Shown here: positions 14,700 to 23,783 of the stretch, in pieces | Position numbering within the stretch: the first letter of the stretch is position 1 | How the letters are laid out: each line of letters begins with the position of its first letter | Assembly: GCF_016307205.1 (NCBI RefSeq) | Contig: NZ_JAEIJD010000005.1 | Coordinates: 1-64,000, forward strand | Length of the DNA: 64,000 bases | Origin: Pontibaca salina | GTDB lineage: Bacteria; Pseudomonadota; Alphaproteobacteria; Rhodobacterales; Rhodobacteraceae | Reading direction: 5' to 3' | The notes under the pieces: model-generated | What the model saw: only the letters and a program-made list of their open reading frames with translations | Databases searched by the model: none | Told to the model about the DNA's origin: nothing | Position numbers and translations under genes: made by a program

Positions 14700-15503
14700 T
14701 CAACTATAGGCCCAAACCAGCAGCAATGCCCCCACAATGATCCGATAAATCACATAGGGTGTGAAGCTGACACTGCGCAGCAGGCGCATCATGAAAGCCA
14801 GTGCCAACAGAGCCGACACAAAGGCGAACCCGGCGGCAATCAGCGCCGGGCGAATCGCCGCCATGTCGGCGCTTTGGGCGACGTCGGCCCCCAGAAGGAT
14901 GCCTGATGCGGCGATCGTGGGAATTGACATGAGCATGGACAAGCGCGCAGCGTCTTCGCGGGCATAGCCCAGCCGCCGCGCTCCGGTGATGGTGATGCCG
15001 GAGCGCGATGTGCCGGGAATCAACGCCACCATCTGCCACAGCCCCATGATCAGCGCATCGCGCTTGCTCCAATCTGTGGTCCGCTTGACTGCCGCCCCCG
15101 TCCGGTCGGCCCAATACAGCACCAACCCGAAAAGCAGCATGGCCCAGCCAATCACTGCGACCGAGCGCATGAGCTCGCTGAGCCCCGTAAAATACAAGAC
15201 AAGACCGGCGAAAACCACGGGAACTGTCGCGATCATCAGGCCCATCGCCAACCGTGCCCCCGCAGTATCTGCGCGCCCGCTTAAAGCGCGCGGCAGTCCC
15301 GCCAGCCCCAGCCAAACATCACGTCGGAAATAAAGGATAACCGCACCCAAGGTGCCGACATGGACCGCAACGTCGATCAGCAGTCCCTGATCCTCCATCC
15401 CCGACAACCCCGGCAGCAAGATCAGATGGCCCGAGGATGAAACCGGCAGAAATTCGGTGACTCCTTGGATTAGCGCAATCAGGATCAACTGAAACAGGTA
15501 CAT
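14700..15503 (-). CDS. uppP: Undecaprenyl-diphosphatase
   Basis: 267 residues, a multi-pass membrane protein of normal length for UppP/BacA. QGVTEFLPVSSSGHLILLPG near the start and PGTSRSGITITGARRLGYAR (about 160-180) are the two signature motifs with the catalytic Glu, Ser, His and Arg residues. It removes a phosphate from undecaprenyl diphosphate to recycle the lipid carrier for peptidoglycan and other envelope polymers, and gives bacitracin tolerance. The frame is open to 15653, but ATG 15503 begins the family sequence. It is convergent with the NDUFA9-like gene with no room for a terminator between. Confidence 0.96.
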   Translation of the reverse strand: MYLFQLILIALIQGVTEFLPVSSSGHLILLPGLSGMEDQGLLIDVAVHVGTLGAVILYFRRDVWLGLAGLPRALSGRADTAGARLAMGLMIATVPVVFAGLVLYFTGLSELMRSVAVIGWAMLLFGLVLYWADRTGAAVKRTTDWSKRDALIMGLWQMVALIPGTSRSGITITGARRLGYAREDAARLSMLMSIPTIAASGILLGADVAQSADMAAIRPALIAAGFAFVSALLALAFMMRLLRSVSFTPYVIYRIIVGALLLVWAYS

Positions 15504-15916
15504 GATGAAGAGCTCTGGAGAAGGCAGCAATCGAGCATCTGCTATCCTGCTGGCCTCGGGATGAAAAGGATTGCGTTCGATCCGCCTAATCCTCAGGCCT
15601 AGCCCCTGCCAGATCGCTGCTGGCGAAAGCCGCGTTGCAAAGTGCCGCTTCAATGCCAGGCGATGCCAGCCCCCTTGCTACACGAGGGTTCCAACTTTTC
15701 GGGCTTGCGCGATTTTTCTGGACCACAGGAGTCGCAGCCCAATGTCGCGACGCTCCCTTGCAAATCTACGCCGAGATCGCCAGACGCCCCGCCATAACGG
15801 CTTGTCCTATTCGGTTTCCCCCCTACCCGACTTGGGGGCTATGCATGAATCCCAAGCAGCTTTTCGGGCAAACTCCAGAATAAATAGGGAAGCGTGAATA
15901 TTATACGTTTTTCTGC
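15504..15916. other. Intergenic region before tRNA-Glu, no gene seen
   Basis: No reading frame here has a start signal or recognisable product. It must contain the uppP promoter on the minus strand, but I cannot assign its boxes. Confidence 0.4.
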
Positions 15917-15945
15917 TTGCACCCCCCGTCGCGATTGCCTAAAGA
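15917..15945 (+). promoter_or_regulatory. Putative tRNA-Glu promoter
   Basis: TTGCAC (15917-15922) and TAAAGA (15940-15945) are separated by 17 bp and end 16 bp before the tRNA, close to the sigma-70 consensus arrangement. Confidence 0.5.
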
Positions 15946-15961
15946 GCCGCTAACCAACAGT

Positions 15962-16036
15962 GGCCCGTTCGTCTATCGGTTAGGACGCCAGGTTTTCAAC
16001 CTGGAAAGAGGGGTTCGATTCCCCTACGGGCTACCA
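15962..16036 (+). tRNA. tRNA-Glu (anticodon TTC)
   Basis: Acceptor GGCCCGT pairs with ACGGGCT, followed by A-CCA. The D arm GTCTATCGGTTAGGAC, the anticodon arm CCAGG-TTTTCAA-CCTGG with anticodon TTC, and the T arm GGGGTTCGATTCCCC are intact. The gene is 75 nt with CCA encoded. Confidence 0.97.
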
Positions 16037-16093
16037 TTGGTTCTTTTATACCATTCATTTTATTGATGTTTTGCCTATCCCCGTAGGGTACCG

Positions 16094-16333
16094 TCAGATG
16101 CCCGAGAGAAGCATCTGGTTGATTGCAGTGGTTTTGTCGGTGACCCCCTCCACTGCCCGGCAGGGATATGCTGATGTTTCAGGGACAGAACACCGCTTTT
16201 CGTCGTTGTGCTCTACCGCCAATTCCCGGGCCGACAGTCCCTCATGTCCCAGCGCAAACTCGATCGGATCATTGCGCCGATCCTGTGAAATTCGGTTCGC
16301 CAAACAGCAAATCGGGCCCACGAGCGCTGACAT
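16094..16333 (-). pseudogene. Remnant of an IS3-family transposase (OrfB)
   Basis: The minus-strand frame reads RNDPIEFALGHEGLSARELA, VEHNDEKRCSVPETSAY, then jumps to TDKTTAINQM. This follows the order of IS3-family OrfB proteins (family memory: ...TARELAVKYTDEKRYFVSES..., then DKTTAINQMWQTDF), but about 28 residues between the two blocks are missing and the DDE core that should follow is absent. No terminal inverted repeats are seen. It is a short decayed fragment beside tRNA-Glu, a sign of past insertion activity. Confidence 0.65.
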
Positions 16334-16450
16334 CTAACATTGTATAATGTTCGCTCCGAAATGCCGCGCTTACCAGTGTTTCCTTTACTTTGGCTTGAGA
16401 TTCACATATTGGTATTGTCAGTACCTATTGCTTGCTGGGGGGAGGAAGTA

Positions 16451-17740
16451 ATGTCTATCGATTTCACATTGACCGCTGAACAAGTGTCGTTGAGAAAAAC
16501 GGCGCGCGATTTTGCACAGAACATTCTTAAGCCGATTGCGCTTGAAGCTGATGCAGAGCCTGATCCGCAAAAAGCATTCGCTATGATGAAGCCTGCGTAT
16601 ATCGAAGCACATAAGCTTGGACTTACCTTCGGGTTTATACCAACAGAATACGGAGGTTCCGGGATCACTAACGTCGACCTGCAAATCGTTGCAGAAGAGG
16701 TCTGTGCCGTAGACCCGGGATTTGGCTGTATCCTTTTGGTCAACGGTCTCGCTCTCTTACCATTGCTTTGGTACGGCTCCGAAGAGCAGAAAAGGAAGTG
16801 GCTGGTTGAGGCCACAAGCGATCAGACAGGGGAGTACATCGCGGGCTTCAACGTCAGCGAAACGGCCGGTACAGCCAACTTTGATCACGCAGGCGCCTTT
16901 CCGGCAGGACTGCAGATGACCGCTGAATATGACGAAGCGAATCGCGAGTATGTTCTAAATGGATCTAAGTATTGGCCGAGCAGCTCTGGTGGGTGGGACC
17001 TGAAGGGCGCGAACGTCAATATGTTCATTGTCAGAACCGACAAGCACAAGGGCGGCAATGAAGGCCTAAGCGCCATCTTGGTCCCCCGCGGAACTCCGGG
17101 CATGACCTTCAAGGCGCCAATCGACAAGATCGGGCACCGGACCAACCAAAATAACTGGATTGAGTGTGATAACTGCCGTGTGCCTGAGGAGAATGCTTTC
17201 GCGATTGGCAACGGGGACTTGATAGTGTCCAAAGCATTCACCTGGTCCGGGCCGGTGGCCGGAATTACGGCTGTCGGAGTCGCGCGATCAGCATTTGAGT
17301 GGACTATGGAATGGGCCAAAACGTTCACTGCCGCTGGAGACAAGCCGATCATCAACCATCAAGCGGTCGGTTATATGCTGGGCGATGTCGCTATGCGTAT
17401 CGAGGCCAGTCGTTATCTTTGCTGGAAGGCGGCACACTACTTGGATATGCACGATGGAGAAGGGCAGGCTTTTGGGGCGATGGCCAAGATTTTCTCGACC
17501 GAGCTGTTGTTCGATTCTGTCTATAAATGCATGCAGATTGCTGGCGTTAACTCACTTAGCAAGGAATACCCGCTCGAAAAGCTATTGCGTGAAGCCGCGG
17601 TTCTCCCAATTTACGACGCGGGCACGGTAGGAATGCAGCGCCGCAAGGTTTGGGGAGTCATGGCGGATAAGGACTACGATACCAACGCCTTTAGAAACTG
17701 TGAGCCTGTGGAGTTCAAAAAATCGATGCAGGGTTGGTAG
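16451..17740 (+). CDS. Acyl-CoA dehydrogenase family protein
   Basis: 429 residues. The N-terminal helical domain (LTAEQVSLRKTARDFAQN, LGLTFGFIPTEYGGSGIT), the FAD-binding middle domain (NVSETAGTANFDH, YVLNGSKYWPSSSG) and the C-terminal four-helix domain (ARSAFEWTMEWAKTF, AVGYMLGDVAMRIEASRYLC) are in order. The usual catalytic motif IYEGT reads IYDAGT, so Asp389 stands where Glu is expected, with one extra residue. It oxidises an acyl-CoA at C2-C3; the substrate is unknown. ATG 16451 follows GGGGGGAGGAAGTA. No electron-transfer or CoA-ligase partner is adjacent, and it sits in a patch with transposase debris, suggesting acquisition. Confidence 0.88.
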   Translation: MSIDFTLTAEQVSLRKTARDFAQNILKPIALEADAEPDPQKAFAMMKPAYIEAHKLGLTFGFIPTEYGGSGITNVDLQIVAEEVCAVDPGFGCILLVNGLALLPLLWYGSEEQKRKWLVEATSDQTGEYIAGFNVSETAGTANFDHAGAFPAGLQMTAEYDEANREYVLNGSKYWPSSSGGWDLKGANVNMFIVRTDKHKGGNEGLSAILVPRGTPGMTFKAPIDKIGHRTNQNNWIECDNCRVPEENAFAIGNGDLIVSKAFTWSGPVAGITAVGVARSAFEWTMEWAKTFTAAGDKPIINHQAVGYMLGDVAMRIEASRYLCWKAAHYLDMHDGEGQAFGAMAKIFSTELLFDSVYKCMQIAGVNSLSKEYPLEKLLREAAVLPIYDAGTVGMQRRKVWGVMADKDYDTNAFRNCEPVEFKKSMQGW

Positions 17741-18169
17741 TTTGCAGTTTCCAAGCACTGACTGATGAACCTCCGGGCTTAGCTGTTCCAATATTATGTT
17801 GGCCGGAAAGGTCGGGAGGTTGCACAGCTCTGTCAGTTCATTAGCCACCTCGCTCGACCAGATTAAGTGTTGCAAGTGGCGTGCCCGAAAACTGACCTGC
17901 TTGAAGCTTTCCCTAAGCCGCCTTGCTCGAGCTAAAGCATCCGGTCGAACTGGAAGCCAGTACAATATCAGGTTCGAAAATATTGCGGTGAAACCTATTC
18001 ACCCGGCACCATGAGCGCGCGTGCTGCGCCAACGCAGCCTCATGCCACCGCGTGAATCCCGAACTCCCGATCAACGCAACACGCTATGATAGCGGAAAGC
18101 TTTAAGTCGCGACTTTGCGCGTTACTTGAACTGAACCAAACCCGAAGCCTTCCACATCAACTTAACGGC
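17741..18169. other. Intergenic region with a recombination-site-like segment
   Basis: No gene is assigned. Positions 17901-17966 align without gaps to 31-96 (49 of 66 bases identical) next to the serine recombinase at the window start. A perfect 12-bp palindrome AAGTCGCGACTT lies at about 18103-18114. Frames overlapping here (plus strand 17796-18014) lack a start signal. Confidence 0.5.
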
Positions 18170-18925
18170 TCATTCGTCTTCGTTTTCTTCGCTCTTGGGA
18201 AGGTTGAAAAAGCTTTCAGCATCTCGGAGATCCCGCTCGTCTTCTTCCACCTCTTCATCTTTGTCTTTCGATCCACCCAGCGTAAAGGTTTCCAGCCCCT
18301 CAATGGCGGTCGGGATGCGCGGCTCGGTCTCCATTCCCAGGCTCTGTTCAGTACTGACCAGCTTGCGCCGTTCGTCATCGCTCATCACCGCGCCTTCAGC
18401 CTCTTTTTTGGCGGCCGCCTTTTGCACAACCTGATCCAACTCGGATTGTCTGCACAATCCCAGCGCGACCGGATCAATCGGCTGGAGGTTGGCCATATTC
18501 CAATGGGTCCGTTCGCGGATCGACTGGATCGTCGGCTTGGTCGTACCGATCAGCTTGCCAATCTGGCCATCAGTGAGCTCCGGATGAAATTTGACCAGCC
18601 ACAAGATCGCAGCCGGACGGTCCTGACGCTTGGACAGCGGCGTATAGCGCGGCCCGCGACGCTTCTCCTCACCGACTGCCGCTGGATTAAATTTCAGCTT
18701 AAGTTTGTGCAGCGGGTTCTTTTCCGCGGCGTCAACCTCGTCCTGAGTCAACTGGTTGTTACTGATCGGATCGAACCCCTTGACCCCTGCCGCGACATCG
18801 CCATCAGCGATCCCCTGCACTTCCAGTTCGTGCATGCCAACAAAATCGGCGATCTGCTTGAAGCTGATCGTCGTGTTCTCAACCAGCCATACAGCGGTCG
18901 CGCGGGCCATGATCGGTTTAGCCAT
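18170..18925 (-). CDS. trcR: Cell-cycle transcriptional regulator TrcR (DUF1013)
   Basis: 251 residues. The start MAKPIMARATAVWLVENTTI SFKQIADFVGMHELEVQGIA is diagnostic of the DUF1013/TrcR family restricted to alphaproteobacteria. A first helix-turn-helix is followed by a second one (PAAILWLVKFHPELTDGQIG KLIGTTKPTIQSIRERTHWN) and a long acidic tail ending in repeated Glu and Asp. TrcR takes part in the CtrA-linked cell-cycle network of related bacteria. The acidic tail (about 215-251) is longer than the conserved core and probably disordered. It is transcribed alone, divergent from the RNase T2 gene. Confidence 0.93.
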   Translation of the reverse strand: MAKPIMARATAVWLVENTTISFKQIADFVGMHELEVQGIADGDVAAGVKGFDPISNNQLTQDEVDAAEKNPLHKLKLKFNPAAVGEEKRRGPRYTPLSKRQDRPAAILWLVKFHPELTDGQIGKLIGTTKPTIQSIRERTHWNMANLQPIDPVALGLCRQSELDQVVQKAAAKKEAEGAVMSDDERRKLVSTEQSLGMETEPRIPTAIEGLETFTLGGSKDKDEEVEEDERDLRDAESFFNLPKSEENEDE

Positions 18926-19060
18926 TATGCGTCTCTCCTTCGACTCAATTCTTGCCCGATGCCTGGCTTGCGCCGGCGGTCCTGACGTTCAGGACAGGTT
19001 ACCATTGTCGGGGAACTTGCAGCGTTTATAGTCAAAACATCCGGCTATGGAAAGCCCAGA

Positions 19061-19702
19061 ATGTATCGCACCCTCCTTTCTACCCTGCTCAGCCTGACCC
19101 TAGCCACCGCTTCGCCGGCGGAGGGCGCGCGCGCTGGAACGTTTGATTATTACGTTCTATCGCTTGGCTGGTCGCCGAATTGGTGCGCGCAAACCGGGGC
19201 GGCTCGTGGCGACGATCAATGCGACTCACGACACAGCCACGGCTGGACCCTGCACGGACTCTGGCCGCAATGGCAGCGCGGCTATCCATCCTGGTGCGAG
19301 ACTGCGCAACCCCCGCCGACACGGGCAATGACCGCGACAATGGCCGACATCATGGGTAGCGCCGGATTAGCCTGGCACCAATGGCAGAAACACGGCAGCT
19401 GCACAGGTTTCTCGGCAGCGAATTATTTCGCCCTGTCGCGCTCCGCCTATGCGATGGTCAATCGCCCTCCCGCATTGCGCCAGCTCGACCGCGCTATCAA
19501 ACTGCCTGCGTCGGTTGTTGAAGAGGCCTTCCTCAAGGCCAATCCCGATTGGCACGCCGATATGCTGACCATCACCTGCAAGGATGGCCATATCCAAGAA
19601 GCACGCCTGTGCCTGTCCCGAACCCTCAAACCAATGCAATGTGGACCTGACGTGCGCCGCGACTGCACCTTGTTGGACGCCGTTTTGCTGCCGATCCGCT
19701 GA
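19061..19702 (+). CDS. Ribonuclease T2 family secreted RNase
   Basis: 213 residues. A signal peptide (about 1-23, LLSTLLSLTLATASPAEG) directs export. The two catalytic boxes are clear: GWTLHGLWPQ with the first His and WHQWQKHGSC with the second His and Lys. Six or more cysteines (WCAQ, QCDS, WCET, SCTG, TCKD, LCLS, QCGP, DCTL) fit disulfide pairing in the periplasm. It cleaves RNA non-specifically through a 2',3'-cyclic intermediate, like E. coli RNase I. It stands alone, so nutrient scavenging or turnover of periplasmic RNA is likely. Confidence 0.93.
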   Translation: MYRTLLSTLLSLTLATASPAEGARAGTFDYYVLSLGWSPNWCAQTGAARGDDQCDSRHSHGWTLHGLWPQWQRGYPSWCETAQPPPTRAMTATMADIMGSAGLAWHQWQKHGSCTGFSAANYFALSRSAYAMVNRPPALRQLDRAIKLPASVVEEAFLKANPDWHADMLTITCKDGHIQEARLCLSRTLKPMQCGPDVRRDCTLLDAVLLPIR

Positions 19703-19786
19703 TGATCGCGCAGCACTCCAGCCTCTTTCTGGTTAAAAATACCCAAATCCCACCACTGCAATCCTGCGGGACATCAGGGGGTGCTA

Positions 19787-20770
19787 TCAAATCGTCAAGA
19801 TGGTCGATCCTGTCGTTTCTCGCGCCTCCAGCGCTCTATGCGCCTCGACCACATGTTCGAGTGCGAACCTTTGGCCGATATGAATTTCCACGTCTTTTGC
19901 CTGTACCTTGTCAAAGAGATGCCGCGCCATGCTCTGACAGGTTTCGTGATCGGCGATATGGGTGAACAGTGACGGGCGGGTGAGCTTCAACGATCCCATC
20001 TGCCCCAGAACTCCAAGGTTAAATGGCGGTACCGGACCCGACGCGTTCCCAAACGAGATCATCATGCCCAGCGGTTTCAGCGAGGCCAGCGAGCCATCGA
20101 ATGTGTCTTTGCCGACCGAGTCCATCACCACATCGACCCCCCGGCCTTGCGTCACCTCACGCACCCGTTTCGGCCAATCTTCGGTTCGATAATTGACACA
20201 ATGCGTCGCCCCGTTTTTTACCGCCAACGCGCATTTTTCATCGGTTCCAGCCGTACCGATAAGGGTAATCCCTTCAGAACGCGCCCACTGGCAAGCGATC
20301 AATCCCACCCCGCCCGCAGCGGCGTGGAACAGAACGCTGTCACCGGGCTGGAGCGGAGTTGTCCGATGAAACAGATATTCCACCGTCATGCCTTGCAGCA
20401 TCATCGCAGCTCCCTCTTCGAAAGAGATATCGTCAGGCAACGGACAGACCTGTGCAGCAGGCATCACGCGCATATCGCAATACGCACCGGGCGGAGTCGC
20501 CGCATAGACCGCGCGATCGCCTTCGCGCAGATGGGTCACACCATCACCGACCGCCTCGATTACCCCGGCGGCCTCCATCCCCAGAGCGTGCGGTAGATCC
20601 ATCGGATATAACCCGCTGCGCTGATACACATCGATAAAGTTCAATCCGCAGGCACGATGCGCGATCCGCACTTCGCCCGGACCGGGCTCGCCCACGGGGC
20701 GCTCCTGGATCTCCAGAACGTCGGGGCCACCGACCTGTTCGAATATTACGGTGCGCGCTGTCTGCATCAT
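19787..20770 (-). CDS. Quinone oxidoreductase (zinc-less MDR family)
   Basis: 327 residues, normal for the QOR family. The N-terminal GroES-like domain (VGEPGPGEVRIAHRACGLNF and DVYQRSGLYP) precedes the NADPH Rossmann fold with VLFHAAAGGVGLIACQWA and GTAGTDEKCALAVKNGATHC. It lacks the zinc-binding cysteines of alcohol dehydrogenases. Likely reduces quinones or alpha,beta-unsaturated carbonyls with NADPH. The frame runs to 20881, but the family start (MMQTARTVIFEQVGG) has a GAGGAACGACAG box just ahead. The exact first codon could shift by one Met. Confidence 0.93.
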   Translation of the reverse strand: MMQTARTVIFEQVGGPDVLEIQERPVGEPGPGEVRIAHRACGLNFIDVYQRSGLYPMDLPHALGMEAAGVIEAVGDGVTHLREGDRAVYAATPPGAYCDMRVMPAAQVCPLPDDISFEEGAAMMLQGMTVEYLFHRTTPLQPGDSVLFHAAAGGVGLIACQWARSEGITLIGTAGTDEKCALAVKNGATHCVNYRTEDWPKRVREVTQGRGVDVVMDSVGKDTFDGSLASLKPLGMMISFGNASGPVPPFNLGVLGQMGSLKLTRPSLFTHIADHETCQSMARHLFDKVQAKDVEIHIGQRFALEHVVEAHRALEARETTGSTILTI

Positions 20771-20992
20771 CTGTCGTTCCTCGTGTGCTCTGCTTTGGCA
20801 TATATGACCCGATCTTGCGCGAATATCCGGCACTGTCCATCCTTGCCACGGACAACCTCGCAAATGAGTGATCCGGTTCACGGCGAGAATATGGTATAAT
20901 TCTCCCCAACGCTAACGGATGGTCTGTCCGGTCAAGCGGCGGGCTGCCCCATTCCACGGGAAACAATTCCCGAATTTGCGGAGGATGAGCAG

Positions 20993-21847
20993 ATGGCAAA
21001 GACAATCGGAAATCCTTTCAGCTGGGCGGCACAGCATCTGGGCGCAAGCGGAACGCACCTCGCGGAATCATCAGCGGTCTTAGGCGGAACCACCCATAGC
21101 CAGCCGCAGATTCGCGATCTGCATTTGTCCGATCTGCGCGGGGCTTTGCGCGCCGGCATAGATGACTTCATGGCCAGCCGTACCGATGCCATGCTGGCGG
21201 TCGTAATCTACCCGCTGGCAGGGCTTCTGCTCATCATTGTCGGGTTTCAACTGAACGCCGTCCACCTTCTGTTCCCGCTTCTGGCGGGTTTTGCGCTGCT
21301 GGGGCCGGTTGCCGCCGTCGGGCTTTATCAAATCAGCCGCCAACGCGAGGCGGGACAAGACGCCAATTGGGCAGATGCTTTTGGCGTAGTCAAAGCACCC
21401 GGCTTTGGCGCAATCCTGGTGCTTGGGATTGGGCTTGGGGCGCTTTTCCTGATTTGGATCGTCACCGCCCACCTCATCCACATGTGGACAATCGGACCTG
21501 ATCCGGCGGCCAGTTTCTCGCAGTTCCTGCGCGACGTTTTCCAGACCAGTGCGGGCTGGACCATGATCGTTGTTGGTGTCGGCGTGGGGTTCGTGTTCGC
21601 TCTGGTCGCACTGGCGGTCAGTGTCGTGTCCTTTCCGTTGCTGCTGGACCGGCAGGTGGGTGTACCCACGGCTGTCGTCACGTCGGTGCGGGTGATGCGG
21701 CGTAATCCCGGTGTGATCCTGTGCTGGGGTCTGATCGTCGCCACGTTACTGGTTCTCGGTGCCATCCCGATTCTGGCCGGGCTAATCCTGATCATCCCGA
21801 TACTGGGCCATGCGACCTGGCACCTTTATCGGCGCGCCGTCGTGTAG
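20993..21847 (+). CDS. DUF2189 membrane protein
   Basis: 284 residues. A soluble start (about 1-60, including RDLHLSDLRGALRAGIDDFM) leads into about six membrane segments: LAVVIYPLAGLLLIIVGFQL, LLFPLLAGFALLGPVAAVGL, FGAILVLGIGLGALFLIWIV, MIVVGVGVGFVFALVALAVS and two more near the end. The R-G-WxDF...GRxD-like entry and six-helix layout match DUF2189, an inner-membrane family of unknown function common in alphaproteobacteria. A GGATGAGCAG box precedes ATG 20993. Convergent with the downstream oxidoreductase. Confidence 0.88.
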   Translation: MAKTIGNPFSWAAQHLGASGTHLAESSAVLGGTTHSQPQIRDLHLSDLRGALRAGIDDFMASRTDAMLAVVIYPLAGLLLIIVGFQLNAVHLLFPLLAGFALLGPVAAVGLYQISRQREAGQDANWADAFGVVKAPGFGAILVLGIGLGALFLIWIVTAHLIHMWTIGPDPAASFSQFLRDVFQTSAGWTMIVVGVGVGFVFALVALAVSVVSFPLLLDRQVGVPTAVVTSVRVMRRNPGVILCWGLIVATLLVLGAIPILAGLILIIPILGHATWHLYRRAVV

Positions 21848-21874
21848 GCGCCGGAATATTGCCGAGGCTTCTTG

Positions 21875-22864
21875 CTATTCACCGCTGACCTTCAGGACGA
21901 TTTTGCCGATATGTTCACTTGCCTCCAGCCGGGCATGCGCCTTGGCGGCGTCGGCCAGATCGAACGCACGGTCTAAGATCGTGCCGACGCGCCCCTCATT
22001 AAAAAGCGGCCAGACAGAATCCAGCAAATCGGTGGCGATACGCGCCTTGGCCAGATCACTTTGCGGGCGCAGCGTGCTGCCCGTTATGGTTAAACGGCGA
22101 AACATCACCTGAGCAAAGTTCAGCTTGATCTCGGAGCCCTTTAACATTGCGATCTGCACCAGACGCCCATCGTCGGCCAGCGCGGCAACGTTGCGCGGAA
22201 GGTAATCGCCGCCCACCATGTCCAAGATCAGGTTCGCTCCGCCCTCGCCTTGCAGTATCTCGACGAAATCTTCTGAATGGTAGTTGATCGCCCGCTCCGC
22301 CCCGAGCCTGACGCACGCCTTGCATTTTTCATCGGATCCGGCCGTCGCGAATACCCGCGCGCCGAAGACGTGAGCCAGTTGAATCGCCGTCGTTCCGATC
22401 CCGCCTGCGCCGCCGTGAACCAAAAACCGCTCACCTCCCTGCAGTGCGCCCCGCGAAAAGACATTTGAAAACACGGTGAAACAGGTTTCCGGCAAGCATG
22501 CAGCATGTTTCAAATCCATCCCGTAGGGGATCGGTAAGCAATGTGCGGCGGGCGTCGCCACAAATTCGGCATATCCACCTCCCGGAAGCAATGCGCAAAC
22601 CTTGTCTCCGACCGACCAACCCGTAACTCCGGGACCGATCGCCGTGATCTCACCTGCAGCCTCGAGACCCGGCAGATCGCTGGCCCCAGCAGGTGGCGCA
22701 TAGAGCCCGGCGCGCTGCATCGCATCGGCGCGGTTCACTCCCGCCCAGGCTACACGAAACACCACCTGACCATTACCCGGCTGCGGTATCGGACGCTTGG
22801 TCAGCTTCAGGACGCCGGGAGCGCCGGGTTCGCTTATCTCGACGGCACGCATGATATCTGTCAT
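21875..22864 (-). CDS. NAD(P)H quinone oxidoreductase, PIG3 family
   Basis: 329 residues. MTDIMRAVEISEPGAPGVLK, then VAWAGVNRADAMQRAGLYAP PPGAS-type motif (LYAPPAGASDLPGLEAAG) is the hallmark of the TP53I3/PIG3 branch. FLVHGGAGGIGTTAIQLAH is the NADPH-binding loop and MFRRLTITGSTLRPQS the conserved C-terminal box of this branch. It is a second quinone reductase in the same region, but its signature differs from the gene at 19787, so this is not a recent duplication. It is followed by the COQ9-like gene in the same orientation, 36 bp upstream on the strand. Confidence 0.93.
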   Translation of the reverse strand: MTDIMRAVEISEPGAPGVLKLTKRPIPQPGNGQVVFRVAWAGVNRADAMQRAGLYAPPAGASDLPGLEAAGEITAIGPGVTGWSVGDKVCALLPGGGYAEFVATPAAHCLPIPYGMDLKHAACLPETCFTVFSNVFSRGALQGGERFLVHGGAGGIGTTAIQLAHVFGARVFATAGSDEKCKACVRLGAERAINYHSEDFVEILQGEGGANLILDMVGGDYLPRNVAALADDGRLVQIAMLKGSEIKLNFAQVMFRRLTITGSTLRPQSDLAKARIATDLLDSVWPLFNEGRVGTILDRAFDLADAAKAHARLEASEHIGKIVLKVSGE

Positions 22865-22900
22865 CCGGTCTCTCCCTGAATTGGTAAAAATCCTGCCAGT

Positions 22901-23587
22901 TCATCTGCGCCGATATACCGTTCCTGGAAGGTCGTCACGCTCGCGGGGCGGGCGGATTTGGCCCAGAAACCAGTTCGGCACGACAAGAAACGGCTTCAGC
23001 AATGGATTGTCTTGAACCTGCGCCTTAAGGTTTTCGATGCGCATCACCTCGTCGATGCGCCGGTCAAGAAATTCCCAGGTTGCGGTGCTCTCGTCACTGC
23101 TGTCCCCCAGCCAGTATAGCAAAACTGCCGAGTAGACGCCGGACAAAGTGGCGCGCTTTGTGTACCAGTTCACATCATCGGAGCTGTCGCCCAGCGTCGT
23201 CCAGATCAGATCACAGGTGCGCCACAGGGCACGTGCCCCATCGGGCGCGTGCTGGGGCAGCGCAAAGAATGTGGCACTGCGGCGCATGACTTCCTTATCG
23301 TCTATTGCTTCGATACGATATCGAATGGCGGTCGCGATCCGGTCGCGAACACGCAGATCGGCAAGATCCGCCGCTTCCAGCCGTGCCACCATTTCTGCAT
23401 CGCCTCTGTCGTGCCAGGCCAATGCCAAGTCCACCGCCCCGCGCGGAAACATCGCACGCGCAAGCGCCGGCGGGACATCGCTATCCGTGATCGCGGTGCG
23501 AAATGTGGACTCGGACCAGCCGTCAAAGATAACATGTGTCAAGGCAGCATCAAGAATCTGATCTGCACTGTCCTGATATTCGGTCAT
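22901..23587 (-). CDS. COQ9 family protein (ubiquinone biosynthesis)
   Basis: 228 residues. The N-terminus (QILDAALTHVIFDGWSESTF) has the TetR-like fold of COQ9, and the C-terminal part (SVVY-like YTKRATLSGVYSAVLLYWLG and EFLDRRIDEVMRIENLKAQV) is the lipid-binding section. COQ9 proteins present polyprenylated ubiquinone precursors to the hydroxylase COQ7. The length is normal for alphaproteobacteria. It lies upstream of the PIG3-type oxidoreductase on the same strand with a 36-bp gap and could share its transcript. Confidence 0.92.
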   Translation of the reverse strand: MTEYQDSADQILDAALTHVIFDGWSESTFRTAITDSDVPPALARAMFPRGAVDLALAWHDRGDAEMVARLEAADLADLRVRDRIATAIRYRIEAIDDKEVMRRSATFFALPQHAPDGARALWRTCDLIWTTLGDSSDDVNWYTKRATLSGVYSAVLLYWLGDSSDESTATWEFLDRRIDEVMRIENLKAQVQDNPLLKPFLVVPNWFLGQIRPPRERDDLPGTVYRRR

Positions 23588-23783
23588 GGGCGGCTCCTGT
23601 CATTGACATGACACTGGCCGATCCTGCGGAAAGTTCCAACCGGCCAAGCATTCGTGATGCTACAAACGATCCGAAAACGCTGTGTGGGTTGACGTTTGTT
23701 TCTGGACAACGCCTGTCTACGCGCTTATGTTAGACCCTCCTGCAAATCCTTGCAAATCAAACTAGAAAGGTGGTGAAAACCAC

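Noticed and set aside
15571-15897. 108-residue plus-strand frame before tRNA-Glu
   Set aside because: No start signal, partly antisense to the uppP leader, and no recognisable sequence.
16077-16095. Second copy of the tRNA-Glu 3' end as an att site
   Set aside because: CCCCGTAGGGTACC resembles the tRNA end only by a few bases and in the wrong order; no true direct repeat was found.
17582-17965. 127-residue minus-strand frame after the acyl-CoA dehydrogenase
   Set aside because: Much of it overlaps the dehydrogenase coding end, there is no start signal and no similarity; the open frame looks accidental.
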